Positions 8,073 to 16,115 of a stretch of DNA of 64,000 nucleotides are shown piece by piece. Numbering within the stretch: position 1 is the stretch's first letter; each line of letters opens with the position of its first letter. The DNA lies in the NCBI GenBank assembly GCA_963692975.2, contig CAXMMR010000023.1:186001-250000 (forward strand), written 5' to 3'. Under the pieces are notes generated by a model that was not told the DNA's origin, searched no databases, and saw only the letters and a list, made by a program, of their open reading frames with translations. The DNA comes from CAXMMR01 sp963692975 (GTDB taxonomy: Bacteria; Pseudomonadota; Alphaproteobacteria; Acetobacterales; Acetobacteraceae). The translations under genes were made by a program, and so were the position numbers.

Positions 8073-8776
8073 GCGAGCAGCTTCAGCAGCGACGCCGCGG
8101 CATCGCGCTCGGCGACGCGCTTGCTGCCCGCCTCGCCGCGCCCGACCTGGCCACAGGCGGCAACCGTGATGACGAACACCGGCGCGTGCGACGGCCCCTC
8201 GCGCGAGCTTACCTGATACTCCGGCAGCGCCATGCCGCGGCCGAGCAGCCACTCCTGCAGCGCCGTCTTCGGGTCCTTGGGCGGCAAAAGCTGGCCGACC
8301 ATCGCCTCCCGCCAATGCCGGCGGACGAAGTCGCGCGCCGGTGCGAGGCCGCCATCCAGGTAGAGCGCGCCGATCACCGCCTCCATCGCATCCGCCAGCA
8401 CGGTCGCGAGCCGGCCGACCCCGGCGCGGGCCTCGTTCGGCGCCACCGCCAGCGCCGCCGGCAGCCCGGCCTCGATCGCGATCCCGGCCAGCACCTCGCG
8501 CGAGACCAGCCGGGCGTGACGCGGGCCGAGCTCGCCCTCCTGCTCGTCGGGAAAGCGCTCGGCGAGCCACTCGGCGATCACGAGGCCGAGCACGCGGTCG
8601 CCGACGAACTCGAGCCGCTCGTTCGAGCCGGCGCCGCGCCTCGGGCCGCCCACTCGCCTGGGCTTGGGCCCAAGCGAGGCGCCCTGATGCGCCGCCGAGC
8701 GATGGGTCAGCGCCTCGGCAAGCAGCTCGGGCTGCTGGAAGGCGTATCCTGTGTCGAAGACGAAGGCTTCGATCAC
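8069..8776 (-). CDS. rnc: Ribonuclease III
   Basis: 235 residues from a GTG at 8776. It processes rRNA and other double-stranded RNA. The catalytic signature NERLEFVGDRVLGLVIAEWL is present with both acidic metal ligands (ERLEFVGD, and later DAMEAVIGALYLD). A C-terminal dsRNA-binding domain starts at DPKTALQEWLLGRG and ends GSKRVAERDAAASLLKLL. A longer in-frame start at 8851 would begin inside the family B repeat and add FLLLFFKKEA, which is not RNase III-like. The start is therefore set where homology begins. lepB lies upstream across the repeat, and era is coupled downstream. Confidence 0.93.
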   Translation of the reverse strand: MIEAFVFDTGYAFQQPELLAEALTHRSAAHQGASLGPKPRRVGGPRRGAGSNERLEFVGDRVLGLVIAEWLAERFPDEQEGELGPRHARLVSREVLAGIAIEAGLPAALAVAPNEARAGVGRLATVLADAMEAVIGALYLDGGLAPARDFVRRHWREAMVGQLLPPKDPKTALQEWLLGRGMALPEYQVSSREGPSHAPVFVITVAACGQVGRGEAGSKRVAERDAAASLLKLLA

Positions 8777-8798
8777 GACGTGGCCGAGGGAAGAAAGA

Positions 8799-8912
8799 GC
8801 TTCTTTTTTAAAAAAAAGAAGCAAAAAACTTTTACCCGCGCTGTCGCGCACCCGGCCGTGCGTGAAACTCCCGTGATCAAAAGTTTTTTGGTTCTTTTTT
8901 TCAAAAAAGAAC
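8799..8912. repeat. Family B paired A/T-run hairpins, copy 1
   Basis: Two inverted hairpins about 45 bases apart. The left arm is GCTTCTTTTTT...AAAAGAAGC followed by AAAAAACTTTTA. The right arm is the inverse, AAAAGTTTTTT then GGTTC...GAAC. The left arm has the GCTTC/GAAGC form and the right arm the GGTTC form. It fills the gap between the lepB stop and the rnc start. Each arm could act as an intrinsic terminator or a mRNA 3'-end hairpin. Confidence 0.9.
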
Positions 8913-8919
8913 GCCTTGC

Positions 8920-9708
8920 TTACGTCACGCCATGCAGCAGGCGATCCCAGCGGATCTCAAACGGCCAATACCAGAACGCCCAGACCGGATGGTCACCGCC
9001 GATCGAGAAGAAGATGAACTGCGCACGGCCGACCAGGTTCTCGACAGGGACGAAGCCGAGGCCGTCCGGGCCCTGGAAGCGGCTGTCGGCGCTGTCGTCT
9101 CGGTCGTCGCCCATCATGAACAGGTAGCCGGCCGGCACCAGGTATTCGGGGGTGTTGTTTTGCGGCGCCCCGCCCTCGACGTCGATCTGCATGATCTGGT
9201 GCTTGGCGCCGTTCGGCAGCGCCTCCAGGTAGCGCTCGCCGCTCAGCACCTGGCCGCGCTCGTCGGTCTGCTCGTAATGGCCCTCGTCGGTGCGCGGCAC
9301 CTCGGCGCCGTTAATGTAGAGGCGCCCCGCGGTCACCTGGATGCGATCGCCCGGCAGGCCGATCACGCGCTTCACATAGTCGATCGTGGTGTCGTGGGTG
9401 AAGCGGAATACCGCGACGTCGCCACGATGCGGCAGCGAGCCGAAGAGGCGGCCGGAGAACAGGTCGGGTGCGAACGGCATCGAATATTTCGAGTAGCCGT
9501 AGCTGTATTTGCTGACGAACAGGTAGTCGCCGACCAGCAGCGTCGGGATCATCGAGCCGGACGGAATGTTGAACGGCTCGAAGGCGACCGTCCTGATGCC
9601 GACGGCGATCAGCCCGGCGTAGAGAATGGTCTTGACGTTGTCGAGCAGCCCGGCCTGGCGCACGGCCGGCTTGCTGGACCGGGCGGTTTTCTTGGTTGAG
9701 ACGGCCAT
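8920..9708 (-). CDS. lepB: Signal peptidase I
   Basis: 262 residues. An N-terminal membrane helix (NVKTILYAGLIAVGIRTVAF) is followed by box B IPSGSMIPTLLVGDY with catalytic Ser52. Box D YVKRVIGLPGD has the general base Lys113, and box E GDDRDDSADSR is also present. It cleaves signal peptides of exported proteins at the outer face of the inner membrane. The lepB-rnc-era order is conserved in alphaproteobacteria. Its stop lies 7 bases beyond the family B hairpin pair. Confidence 0.97.
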   Translation of the reverse strand: MAVSTKKTARSSKPAVRQAGLLDNVKTILYAGLIAVGIRTVAFEPFNIPSGSMIPTLLVGDYLFVSKYSYGYSKYSMPFAPDLFSGRLFGSLPHRGDVAVFRFTHDTTIDYVKRVIGLPGDRIQVTAGRLYINGAEVPRTDEGHYEQTDERGQVLSGERYLEALPNGAKHQIMQIDVEGGAPQNNTPEYLVPAGYLFMMGDDRDDSADSRFQGPDGLGFVPVENLVGRAQFIFFSIGGDHPVWAFWYWPFEIRWDRLLHGVT

Positions 9709-9833
9709 CGGATCGAGGTTCCTGCGGAGGCGGGATGAAGCCGACCACCCCCGCCGAAGTCAAGGCGAGGGCATCAGGGCGCTCGCGTGGCCGGTGGCCG
9801 CTCATCGATGGCTCTCATTGATTGAGACTGAAG

Positions 9834-10033
9834 AAAGGCCAGGGGCGTCGCCCCTGGACCCGATTAAAGGCGAAGCCTTTAAAATCCATTTAATACCTTG
9901 TGCTCGCGAGGTCGGTGCGTCCGGTTGACGACGACTGGCTCCGCCAAGCAAGAGAGAGCGCGTTAGACTGCAAACGAACGGGGTCTGGGGCCTCCCGGCC
10001 CCAGCGGGTCCAGGGCAGAGCCCTGGCCTTCCT
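9834..10033. repeat. Family A hairpin repeat, copy 4 (full composite)
   Basis: Full composite of about 200 bp. The left module has CCAGGGGC-GTC-GCCCCTGG and AAAGGC-GAA-GCCTTT; the middle has GGCTCCGCCAAGCAAG; the right module has CTGGGGCC-TCCC-GGCCCCAG and CCAGGGC-AGA-GCCCTGG. The right end touches the acpS stop codon. It fills most of the 325-base gap between lepB and acpS. In the other part (9709-9833), which should hold the lepB promoter, no clear motif was recognised. Confidence 0.9.
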
Positions 10034-10034
10034 T

Positions 10035-10442
10035 CTACGGCAGCGGCTCAGCAGAAATGATGACCATCGCGTACGCGTAAGGCACCTCGTCGGTCAGCGT
10101 CAGCGCGATCCGGGCGAACAGGCCCGGCGGCGTGATCGCGACGAGGCGGGCGGCCGCGCCGCCGGTCAGCCGCAGCGTCGGCGCGCCGCTCGGCAGGTTC
10201 ACGACACCCATGTCGGAGTGGAACACGCCCTGGGCAAAGCCGGTGCCGAGCGCCTTGGCGCATGCCTCCTTGGCGGCGAAGCGTTTCGCCAGCGTGCCGG
10301 CGCGCAGCGTCTCCGTGCGCCGCAGCGCGCGGCCGCGCTCGACCTCGGTGAAGACGCGCGCGAGGAACCGCTCGCCGTGCCGATCAAGCACGCGCTGCAC
10401 GCGCCTGATGTCGCACAGGTCCGAGCCCAGGCCGATTATCAC
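10035..10442 (-). CDS. acpS: Holo-ACP synthase
   Basis: 135 residues from a GTG at 10442, chosen so that the protein begins with the family motif IIGLGSDLCDIRRV, which holds the Mg-binding Asp. The second motif RFAAKEACAKALG carries the catalytic Glu and Lys. AcpS transfers 4'-phosphopantetheine from CoA to acyl carrier protein. In many alphaproteobacteria acpS is adjacent to lepB-rnc-era, as here, although a 200-bp repeat separates it from lepB. Confidence 0.94.
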   Translation of the reverse strand: MIIGLGSDLCDIRRVQRVLDRHGERFLARVFTEVERGRALRRTETLRAGTLAKRFAAKEACAKALGTGFAQGVFHSDMGVVNLPSGAPTLRLTGGAAARLVAITPPGLFARIALTLTDEVPYAYAMVIISAEPLP

Positions 10443-10519
10443 GACGCCGCCCCAGCCCTCCGGCAAACCAGGCCCACGGCACGGCGTTCGCAGCGCTGCC
10501 TGATCAAAAGGATGGAAGC

Positions 10520-10972
10520 ATGCCCGATTACAGTGATCACATCGACGTCGCGGCCCCCGCGGACGCCGTCTTCGCCTTTATATCGGACATTGCGAACCTG
10601 CCGAAATACCTGCCGACGGTGCATGGCGCGCACAGCCACGGCGTGGACCGCGTCGAGGTCGACGGCCAGGCGAACGGCCATCAATACGCCTCCACCGGCT
10701 GGTTCAAGGCCGACAGCGAGGCCAGGCAGATGAGCTGGGGCTCGGACGGGCAGAATGACTATGCCGGCAAGATGGCGGTAACCGGCGACGGCTCGGCCGC
10801 GCAGGTGACCTGCACGCTGCGCTTCTCGCCGACCGGCGAGGTCAAGCAATCGATGGACGAGCATCAAGGCGGCCCAGGCAACGCGATGACCGATGGCCTG
10901 CGCGCCTCGCTCCAGAGCATCAAGCAGCTCTGCGAGGGCACCGGCGGCAAGACGCCGAGTACGGCGGAGTAG
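10520..10972 (+). CDS. SRPBCC family protein
   Basis: 150 residues. The opening MPDYSDHIDVAAPADAVFAFISDIANLPKYLP is the characteristic first strand and helices of the START/Bet v1 (SRPBCC) hydrophobic-pocket fold, usually annotated as polyketide cyclase/dehydrase-like. The last helix is MTDGLRASLQSIKQLCE. There is no signal peptide, so it is probably cytosolic. The ligand is unknown. It is divergent from acpS, 77 bases away, and convergent with spoT. Confidence 0.8.
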   Translation: MPDYSDHIDVAAPADAVFAFISDIANLPKYLPTVHGAHSHGVDRVEVDGQANGHQYASTGWFKADSEARQMSWGSDGQNDYAGKMAVTGDGSAAQVTCTLRFSPTGEVKQSMDEHQGGPGNAMTDGLRASLQSIKQLCEGTGGKTPSTAE

Positions 10973-11020
10973 CGCACCGCTTTTGATCGCCAAGGTCGGC
11001 GGCCGCGTCCGGCGCCAGCG

Positions 11021-13387
11021 CTAGGCTCTCGAGCGCTCGACCTGGGTGACGCCGCTCGCCACGCGCAGCCCGGCGATGACGTTCGAGAGGTGCCGCAAGT
11101 CGCGCACCTCGACGTCGATCAGCAACTCCATAAAGTCCTGCTGGCGGTTCAGGATCTTGAGGTTGCTGACAGTGCCCTCGTGCTTTGCCACCGCGTTGAC
11201 CAGCGTCGACAGCAGCCCGGGGTCGTTGCCGGCGATCACCGAGACCCGCCCGACATGCGACGCGCCGGCGCTCGGCTTCGTCGCCTGGGCGTAGTTCCAG
11301 TCGATATCGATGAACCGCTCGGGCGTCGCGGCAAAGGTCTCCAGCGTCTGGCAGTCGCGGTTGTGCACCGTCACGCCCTTGCCGGTGGCGACGATGCCGA
11401 CGATGCGGTCGCCCGGCAACGGATGGCAGCAACCGGCAAAGCTGGTCGTCATGCCGGGGATCAGCCCGACGATCGCGTGCTCGCGGTCGGGCGCCGGCGC
11501 CCGCGCGCTCGGCCGGCCCAGCATGCCGGTGACCACCCGCGGCGCCCGCGGCGCCTCCTGCAGCTCCGGATAGAGCGCGTTGATCACGTCCTTGGCGCCG
11601 AGCGTGCCGTTGCCGACGGCGACGTAGAGGTCGTCGCGCGTCGCACCCTTCAGCGTCTTGACCGCGCCCTCGCGCAGCGCCGCCTCCAGCACCTTCTCCG
11701 TGCCGTCGAGCCCGGCCTGGCGGAACGCTTTGGCCAACATCGCCCGGCCGGCGTCCAGCGTCGTCTGCCGCTGCTGCTGGGCGACGTAGCGCCGGATGCG
11801 CGCCCGCGCCTTGCCGGTGACGACGAAGCGCTCCCAGGCCGGCGAGGGCGTGCCGCCGCGCGCCGTCATGATCTCCACCTGGTCGCCGTTGGCGAGCGCC
11901 TGGCGCAGCGGGATCAGCCGGCCGTTCACCCTGGCGCCGACGCAGGTGTCGCCGACCTGGGAGTGCACGGCGTAGGCGAAATCGACCGGCGTCGCGCCGA
12001 CCGGCAGCTCGATCAGCTGACCCTTCGGCGTGAAGCAGAAGACCCGGTCGGTGTAGAGCTCGAGCTTGGTGTTCTCGAGGAAGTCGTCGGCGGCGACCGA
12101 GTTCTCCAGGATCTCGAGCAGGTCCTGCACCCAGCGGAAACCCTCGCGGCCGCCACTGCCACCGCCATTGGCGCCCTGGCCGGCGCCGAGCGCGCGCAGC
12201 TCGGCCTCCTCGCCGGTCTTGTAGCCCCAATGCGCCGCGACTCCGGCCTCGGCGACGGCGTGCATGTCGGCGGTGCGGATCTGCACCTCGATCTTCTGGT
12301 TGCGCGGATGGCGCAGGGTGACCCCGGTGTGGATCGACTGGTAGCCGTTCGCCTTCGGCGTCGATATGTAATCCTTGAAGCGGCCGGCGATCACCGGGTA
12401 GGCGGAGTGCACGGCCCCGAGTGCCGCGTAGCAGGCATCGCGGTCCGGCACGACGACGCGGAACGCCATGATGTCGGAGAGCTGCTCAAAGGCGACGTTG
12501 CGGCGCTGCATCTTCTCCCAGATGGAGAACGGCGACTTCTCCCGCCCGGTGACCTCGCTCACCGTTACGCCGGAGTCGCGGCAAACCCGGATCAGCTCGG
12601 CCGCGACCTCATCGATCACGTCCGCACCCTGGCCGCGCAGGTAGTTCAGCCGCGCCTGAATGGTGGAATTCGCCTCCGGCTCGAGCTCGGCGAAGGCGCG
12701 GCTCTGCAGCTCGGTCTTGATCCGGTCCATGCCGATGCGCTCGGCAAGCGGCGCGTAGATGTCCATCGTTTCGCGCGCGATGCGCTGGCGGCGCTCCACC
12801 TTGGCAACGAAATGCAGCGTGCGCATGTTGTGCAGCCGGTCGGCGAGCTTGACCAGCAGCACCCGAATGTCGCGGCTGATCGCCAGCACCAGCTTGCGGA
12901 AGTTCTCCGCCTGCTTGGTGCGGTCGGATTGCAGCTCCAGCCGGGTCAGCTTGGTCACCCCGTCCACCAGGGTTGCGACCTGACGGCCGAAACGGCGCTC
13001 GATCTCGGCGACGGTGACCGGCGTGTCCTCGATCGTGTCGTGCAGCAGTGCGGTCACGATCGAGCTCACGTCGAGCTTGTAGCCGGCCAGGATGTCGGCG
13101 ACCGCGACCGGATGGGTGATGTAGGGGTCGCCGTTCTCCCGCCTCTGCGGCCCATGCGCCTGCATGGCCATGACGTAGGCGGCGTCGACCAGATCCGTGT
13201 TGGCCGCCGGGTCGTAGGCGAGAATCTTCTCGGTCAGCTCGAATTGGCGAACGATCTGCGGGCGCAGCCTGCCGCCGGCTGACGGATCCTCGACAATGAG
13301 GGGCAGCGGAGCAGGCGCGGAAGCCGTGGCGCCGCCGAAAGCGGCGGCCGATCCCTCAGGCGAGAAGACCCGTCCGCTTGCCGTCAA
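11021..13387 (-). CDS. spoT: Bifunctional (p)ppGpp synthetase/hydrolase (Rsh, RelA/SpoT)
   Basis: 788 residues. Domains in order: HD hydrolase with the intact HDTIED metal motif (about residues 115-120), RelA/SpoT synthetase (EQLSDIMAFRVV and DYISTPKANGYQSIH), a TGS domain, and a C-terminal ACT domain (ELLIDVEVRDLRHLSNVIAG). Both catalytic halves look intact, so it should make and degrade (p)ppGpp. A Gly/Asn/Ser-rich linker lies before TGS. The only start that fits is a TTG directly after the rpoZ stop codon with no gap, so translation is probably coupled to rpoZ. The extra N-terminal 30 residues are low-complexity. Confidence 0.95.
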   Translation of the reverse strand: MTASGRVFSPEGSAAAFGGATASAPAPLPLIVEDPSAGGRLRPQIVRQFELTEKILAYDPAANTDLVDAAYVMAMQAHGPQRRENGDPYITHPVAVADILAGYKLDVSSIVTALLHDTIEDTPVTVAEIERRFGRQVATLVDGVTKLTRLELQSDRTKQAENFRKLVLAISRDIRVLLVKLADRLHNMRTLHFVAKVERRQRIARETMDIYAPLAERIGMDRIKTELQSRAFAELEPEANSTIQARLNYLRGQGADVIDEVAAELIRVCRDSGVTVSEVTGREKSPFSIWEKMQRRNVAFEQLSDIMAFRVVVPDRDACYAALGAVHSAYPVIAGRFKDYISTPKANGYQSIHTGVTLRHPRNQKIEVQIRTADMHAVAEAGVAAHWGYKTGEEAELRALGAGQGANGGGSGGREGFRWVQDLLEILENSVAADDFLENTKLELYTDRVFCFTPKGQLIELPVGATPVDFAYAVHSQVGDTCVGARVNGRLIPLRQALANGDQVEIMTARGGTPSPAWERFVVTGKARARIRRYVAQQQRQTTLDAGRAMLAKAFRQAGLDGTEKVLEAALREGAVKTLKGATRDDLYVAVGNGTLGAKDVINALYPELQEAPRAPRVVTGMLGRPSARAPAPDREHAIVGLIPGMTTSFAGCCHPLPGDRIVGIVATGKGVTVHNRDCQTLETFAATPERFIDIDWNYAQATKPSAGASHVGRVSVIAGNDPGLLSTLVNAVAKHEGTVSNLKILNRQQDFMELLIDVEVRDLRHLSNVIAGLRVASGVTQVERSRA

Positions 13388-13789
13388 TCAGCGCCGCGCC
13401 CGGCCGCCGAGCTCGGCCTCGATCGCCGCCTCGATGTCCTCGGAGGACATCTCCTCGACCGGCATGTTCGCCGTCTCCTCGTCGGCCGAGACGTCCTGCA
13501 GGCCGAAGATGTTCTGATCGGTCGGGATGAGGTCGAGCACCTCCTCGTCGGCCGGCTCGGGCTCGGGCGAGCGGCTGAGCGACTTGATGAGGTCCTGCTC
13601 CAGCTTGTCGAGCCCGATCGTCTGGTCGGCAATCTCGCGCAGCGCCACCACCGGGTTCTTGTCGTTGTCGCGGTCGATGGTCAGCTCCTCACCGCGGCTG
13701 AGATTGCGCGCGCGCTGGGCGGCGAGCAGAACCAGCTGGAAGCGGTTCGGGATGCGTTCGACGCAGTCCTCGACGGTAACGCGCGCCAT
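13388..13789 (-). CDS. rpoZ: RNA polymerase omega subunit
   Basis: 133 residues. The omega core is seen in MARVTVEDCVERIPNRFQLVLLAAQRARNLS and NPVVALREIAD. Omega stabilises beta-prime in RNA polymerase and, in proteobacteria, forms part of a ppGpp-binding site. This fits its coupling with the downstream rsh gene. The C-terminal half is an acidic tail (EEVLDLIPTDQN...EEMSSEDIEAAIEAELGG), longer than the E. coli protein but common in alphaproteobacteria. Confidence 0.96.
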   Translation of the reverse strand: MARVTVEDCVERIPNRFQLVLLAAQRARNLSRGEELTIDRDNDKNPVVALREIADQTIGLDKLEQDLIKSLSRSPEPEPADEEVLDLIPTDQNIFGLQDVSADEETANMPVEEMSSEDIEAAIEAELGGRARR

Positions 13790-13812
13790 GCGGCAGTATC
13801 CGATCGGTCATT

Positions 13813-13874
13813 GAGCGAATGCTCATGTTAGCGATAGAGCGAATGCTCATGTTAGCGATAAAGCGAATGCTCAC
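13813..13874. repeat. 24-bp tandem repeat upstream of rpoZ (2.6 copies)
   Basis: Two identical 24-bp units (13813-13836, 13837-13860) and a partial third (13861-13874), each containing the small inverted repeat GAGC-GAAT-GCTC. They lie 24 bases upstream of the rpoZ start on its 5' side, and another GAGCGAGC fragment follows. The position is that of the promoter or 5' leader of the rpoZ-spoT operon, so a binding-site array is possible. Confidence 0.85.
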
Positions 13875-13950
13875 GATTGCTGTTGAGCGAGCGCCAAAGA
13901 TAAGAGCAACGAGAGTGCCAGGCAAGGCCGAGGCCACTCTTGGACCTGCC

Positions 13951-14427
13951 TCACGCTGCCGGCGTGGAGCGCAAGCCCGGCCCGGCGGCGCGTGGATCCC
14001 GGGCGCTGACCCAATTCGGGGCGATCTCGGCCAGCGGGGCCAGCACGAAGTCGCGCAAATGGGCGCGCGGGTGCGGCAGGATCGGGTTCGGCGCGTCACG
14101 CACGAGGCCACCCATGTCGATAATGTCGAGGTCCAGCGTCCGCGCCGCGTTCACCTCGCCGCGCACCCGCCCGAAGCCGGCCTCGATCGCCTGCAGCATC
14201 GCCAGCAGCGTCTCCGGCGCAACCTCACCCTCTAGCAGCGCCACGCCGTTCACGTAGTCCGGCTGGCCGGAGGGCGGCACCGGCGCAGTCACGTGCCAGG
14301 AGGAGACGGCGAGCAGGCTGAGCCCCGGCAGCCGCGCCAGCCGGTCGACCGCGCGCTCGCAGCTTTGCCGCGGCGGGCCGCCGCCGGGCGCGGGCAGGTT
14401 GGCGCCGATCGCGACCAGGATCCTCAT
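13951..14427 (-). CDS. folK: 2-amino-4-hydroxy-6-hydroxymethyldihydropteridine diphosphokinase (HPPK)
   Basis: 158 residues from the ATG at 14427, preferred over an ATG 18 bases upstream because the family starts with xILVAIGANL and a GGAAGAG ribosome site precedes it. It transfers pyrophosphate from ATP to the pterin in folate synthesis. The HPPK signature is RTLDLDIIDMGG, with the LPHPRAHLRDFVLAPL motif after it. folK before rpoZ and spoT is a known alphaproteobacterial order. No other fol gene is in the window. Confidence 0.95.
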   Translation of the reverse strand: MRILVAIGANLPAPGGGPPRQSCERAVDRLARLPGLSLLAVSSWHVTAPVPPSGQPDYVNGVALLEGEVAPETLLAMLQAIEAGFGRVRGEVNAARTLDLDIIDMGGLVRDAPNPILPHPRAHLRDFVLAPLAEIAPNWVSARDPRAAGPGLRSTPAA

Positions 14428-14625
14428 GTTCGACCACTCTTCCATGCGCCTTGCTTGCCGACTCGCAATCGCTTTTGCACGTTGGCGCAGCGCGATGCCG
14501 TCGGCGAAAGGGTTTGTTAATGCAGGTGCGGTCTAATCAGGACATCGCGCGGCGCACATCGTCATCAGGCACACGGATGTCACTTCAGGTCACAGCCACT
14601 CGGCGCTACTGGACGGACGCTAGCC

Positions 14626-15294
14626 ATGCCCCTTGACGCGCAGGAGACGGAGAAGGTGGAGGCGCCGACGCATGATTGCCCGCTCTGCCCGCGCCTGGTC
14701 AGCTACCGTGAGCAGAACCGGCAAGCCAATCCGGACTGGTTCAACGGCCCGGTGCCGAGCTGGGGGCCGTTCGCCAGCCAGCTGCTGATCGTCGGCATGG
14801 CGCCCGGGGTCAAGGGCGCCAACCGCACCGGCCGGCCGTTCACCGGCGACCATGCCGGAGTGCTGCTCTACGAGACCCTGCTCGAGGCGGGCCTGGCGCG
14901 GGGCCGCTACGCCGCGGCGGCCGATGACGGGCTGGAGCTGACCGGCTGCCGCATCGTCAACGCCGTGCGCTGCGTGCCGCCGGCCAACCTGCCGATGCCG
15001 GTCGAGGTCACGACCTGCAACCGCTTCCTTGCCGCCGAGCTGCAGGCGATGCCCAACCTCGCCGCCGTGCTGTGCCTCGGCGTGCTGTCTCATGCCGCGG
15101 TGCTGAAGGCCTGCGGCATCCCGCCAAGCCGCATCCGCTTTCGTCACGGTCAGCTGCACCAGCTGCCCGACGGGCTGATCCTCGCCGACAGCTACCACGT
15201 CTCGCGCTACAATACCTCGACGCGCAAGCTGACGACCGAGATGTTCCGCCAGGTGGTGCGCGACGTGTCCGAGCAGATCGATCCCGTCGCCTGA
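14626..15294 (+). CDS. Uracil-DNA glycosylase, family 5 (UDGb type)
   Basis: 222 residues. The motif A region GMAPGVKGANRTGRPFTGD fits the family 5 (UDGb) pattern GLAPxxxGxNRTGRxFTGD rather than the GEAPGxxE of family 4. The C-terminal motif DSYHVSRYNT corresponds to HPSxxN. Cysteines CPLC near the N-terminus and later ones (CRIVNAVRC, CNRF) would bind the 4Fe-4S cluster. It should remove uracil and deaminated bases such as hypoxanthine from DNA, which is plausible in a high-GC genome where cytosine deamination is costly. It is transcribed away from folK. Confidence 0.9.
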   Translation: MPLDAQETEKVEAPTHDCPLCPRLVSYREQNRQANPDWFNGPVPSWGPFASQLLIVGMAPGVKGANRTGRPFTGDHAGVLLYETLLEAGLARGRYAAAADDGLELTGCRIVNAVRCVPPANLPMPVEVTTCNRFLAAELQAMPNLAAVLCLGVLSHAAVLKACGIPPSRIRFRHGQLHQLPDGLILADSYHVSRYNTSTRKLTTEMFRQVVRDVSEQIDPVA

Positions 15295-15412
15295 GCACCG
15301 CCGCGAGCGAAACACATGCGCCCGGCGCCGAGCCTTGGACCCTGAACCCGGACCCTGGACCAACGTACTCCGACGCGGCTAACCTCACCCCAAAACGGGG
15401 GATCAGTCGGCG

Positions 15413-15994
15413 ATGACCGCACGTGCTATCCGTGACGCCCTCAGCACCGCAATGACGCACAGCGTCGCGCCGATGGTGCTCAGCGACCCGTTTCTGCCGG
15501 ACTGCCCGATGGTGGTGGCCAATCAGGCGTTTACCGAGTTGACCGGCTATCCCCACGAGGAGCTCGTCGGCCGCAATTGCCGCTTCCTGCAGGGCCCGAA
15601 AACCGACCCCCTCTCGCCGCGCCGCATCCGCACCTGCCTTGAGGCTGGCAGCGGCTGCATCGAGTGGATCGTCAACTATCGCCGCGACGGCTCGTCCTTC
15701 TACAATTTGCTGTTCATCTCGCCGGTGCACGACGAGGAGGGCAACCTCCTCTACTTCTTCGGCAACCAGCTCGACATCACCCGCGGCATGCCGGACTGGC
15801 TCGCCGAGGTGAGCATCGGCAGCGCCCACATCGTGCCGGCACTCGAGCACGAGTTTCACGCCCTGCTGCACCAGGTCAGCCTGGCGGCGAAGGTGGAGGC
15901 GCTGCAATCGATCATCACCGCAGCACACCGGCTGGCCGAGATATCCGTCAGCCTGGAGCCCGGAACGCTGCAACAGTTCGCACGCGTCGGCTAG
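15413..15994 (+). CDS. Short LOV photosensory protein (PAS/LOV domain, no effector)
   Basis: 193 residues. A complete LOV domain is present: GRNCRFLQG with the photo-adduct Cys56, then flavin-contact residues in NYRRDGSSFYN (Asn88, Asn98) and the Gln of YFFGNQLDIT (Gln119). About 70 C-terminal residues are helical (HALLHQVSLAAKVEALQSIITAAHRLAEIS) and show no kinase, GGDEF/EAL or HTH effector. This is the layout of the 'short LOV' proteins described in Pseudomonas and Dinoroseobacter. Blue-light, FMN-dependent sensing is inferred from motif conservation. The gene stands alone, with a family A hairpin following its stop. Confidence 0.9.
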   Translation: MTARAIRDALSTAMTHSVAPMVLSDPFLPDCPMVVANQAFTELTGYPHEELVGRNCRFLQGPKTDPLSPRRIRTCLEAGSGCIEWIVNYRRDGSSFYNLLFISPVHDEEGNLLYFFGNQLDITRGMPDWLAEVSIGSAHIVPALEHEFHALLHQVSLAAKVEALQSIITAAHRLAEISVSLEPGTLQQFARVG

Positions 15995-16000
15995 GTGAAG

Positions 16001-16067
16001 GGAAGGCCAGGAGCTCTGCTCCTGGACCACGCTGGGGCCTAAGGCCCCAGACCCCCATTCGATCCAG
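16001..16067. repeat. Family A hairpin repeat, copy 5 (right module only)
   Basis: AAGGCCAGGAGC-TCT-GCTCCTGG followed by CTGGGGCC-TAA-GGCCCCAG. The first stem has a paired G-to-A / C-to-T change relative to the usual CCAGGGGC/GCCCCTGG. It lies 7 bases after the LOV gene stop. Confidence 0.85.
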
Positions 16068-16115
16068 CTGCTCACGGCACTGGGCATGCCGCGACGGAGC
16101 GAAGCCCCGGGCCTT

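Noticed and set aside
7026..8570. 514-residue version of Era extending through rnc
   Set aside because: The extra part is antiparallel-frame translation of rnc; the GTG overlapping the rnc stop is the sensible start.
11090..13282. 730-residue open frame on the plus strand opposite spoT
   Set aside because: It is antisense to a clear Rsh gene; composition is Arg/Ala/Gly/Asp-rich as expected for shadow frames in high-GC DNA, and no domain is recognisable.
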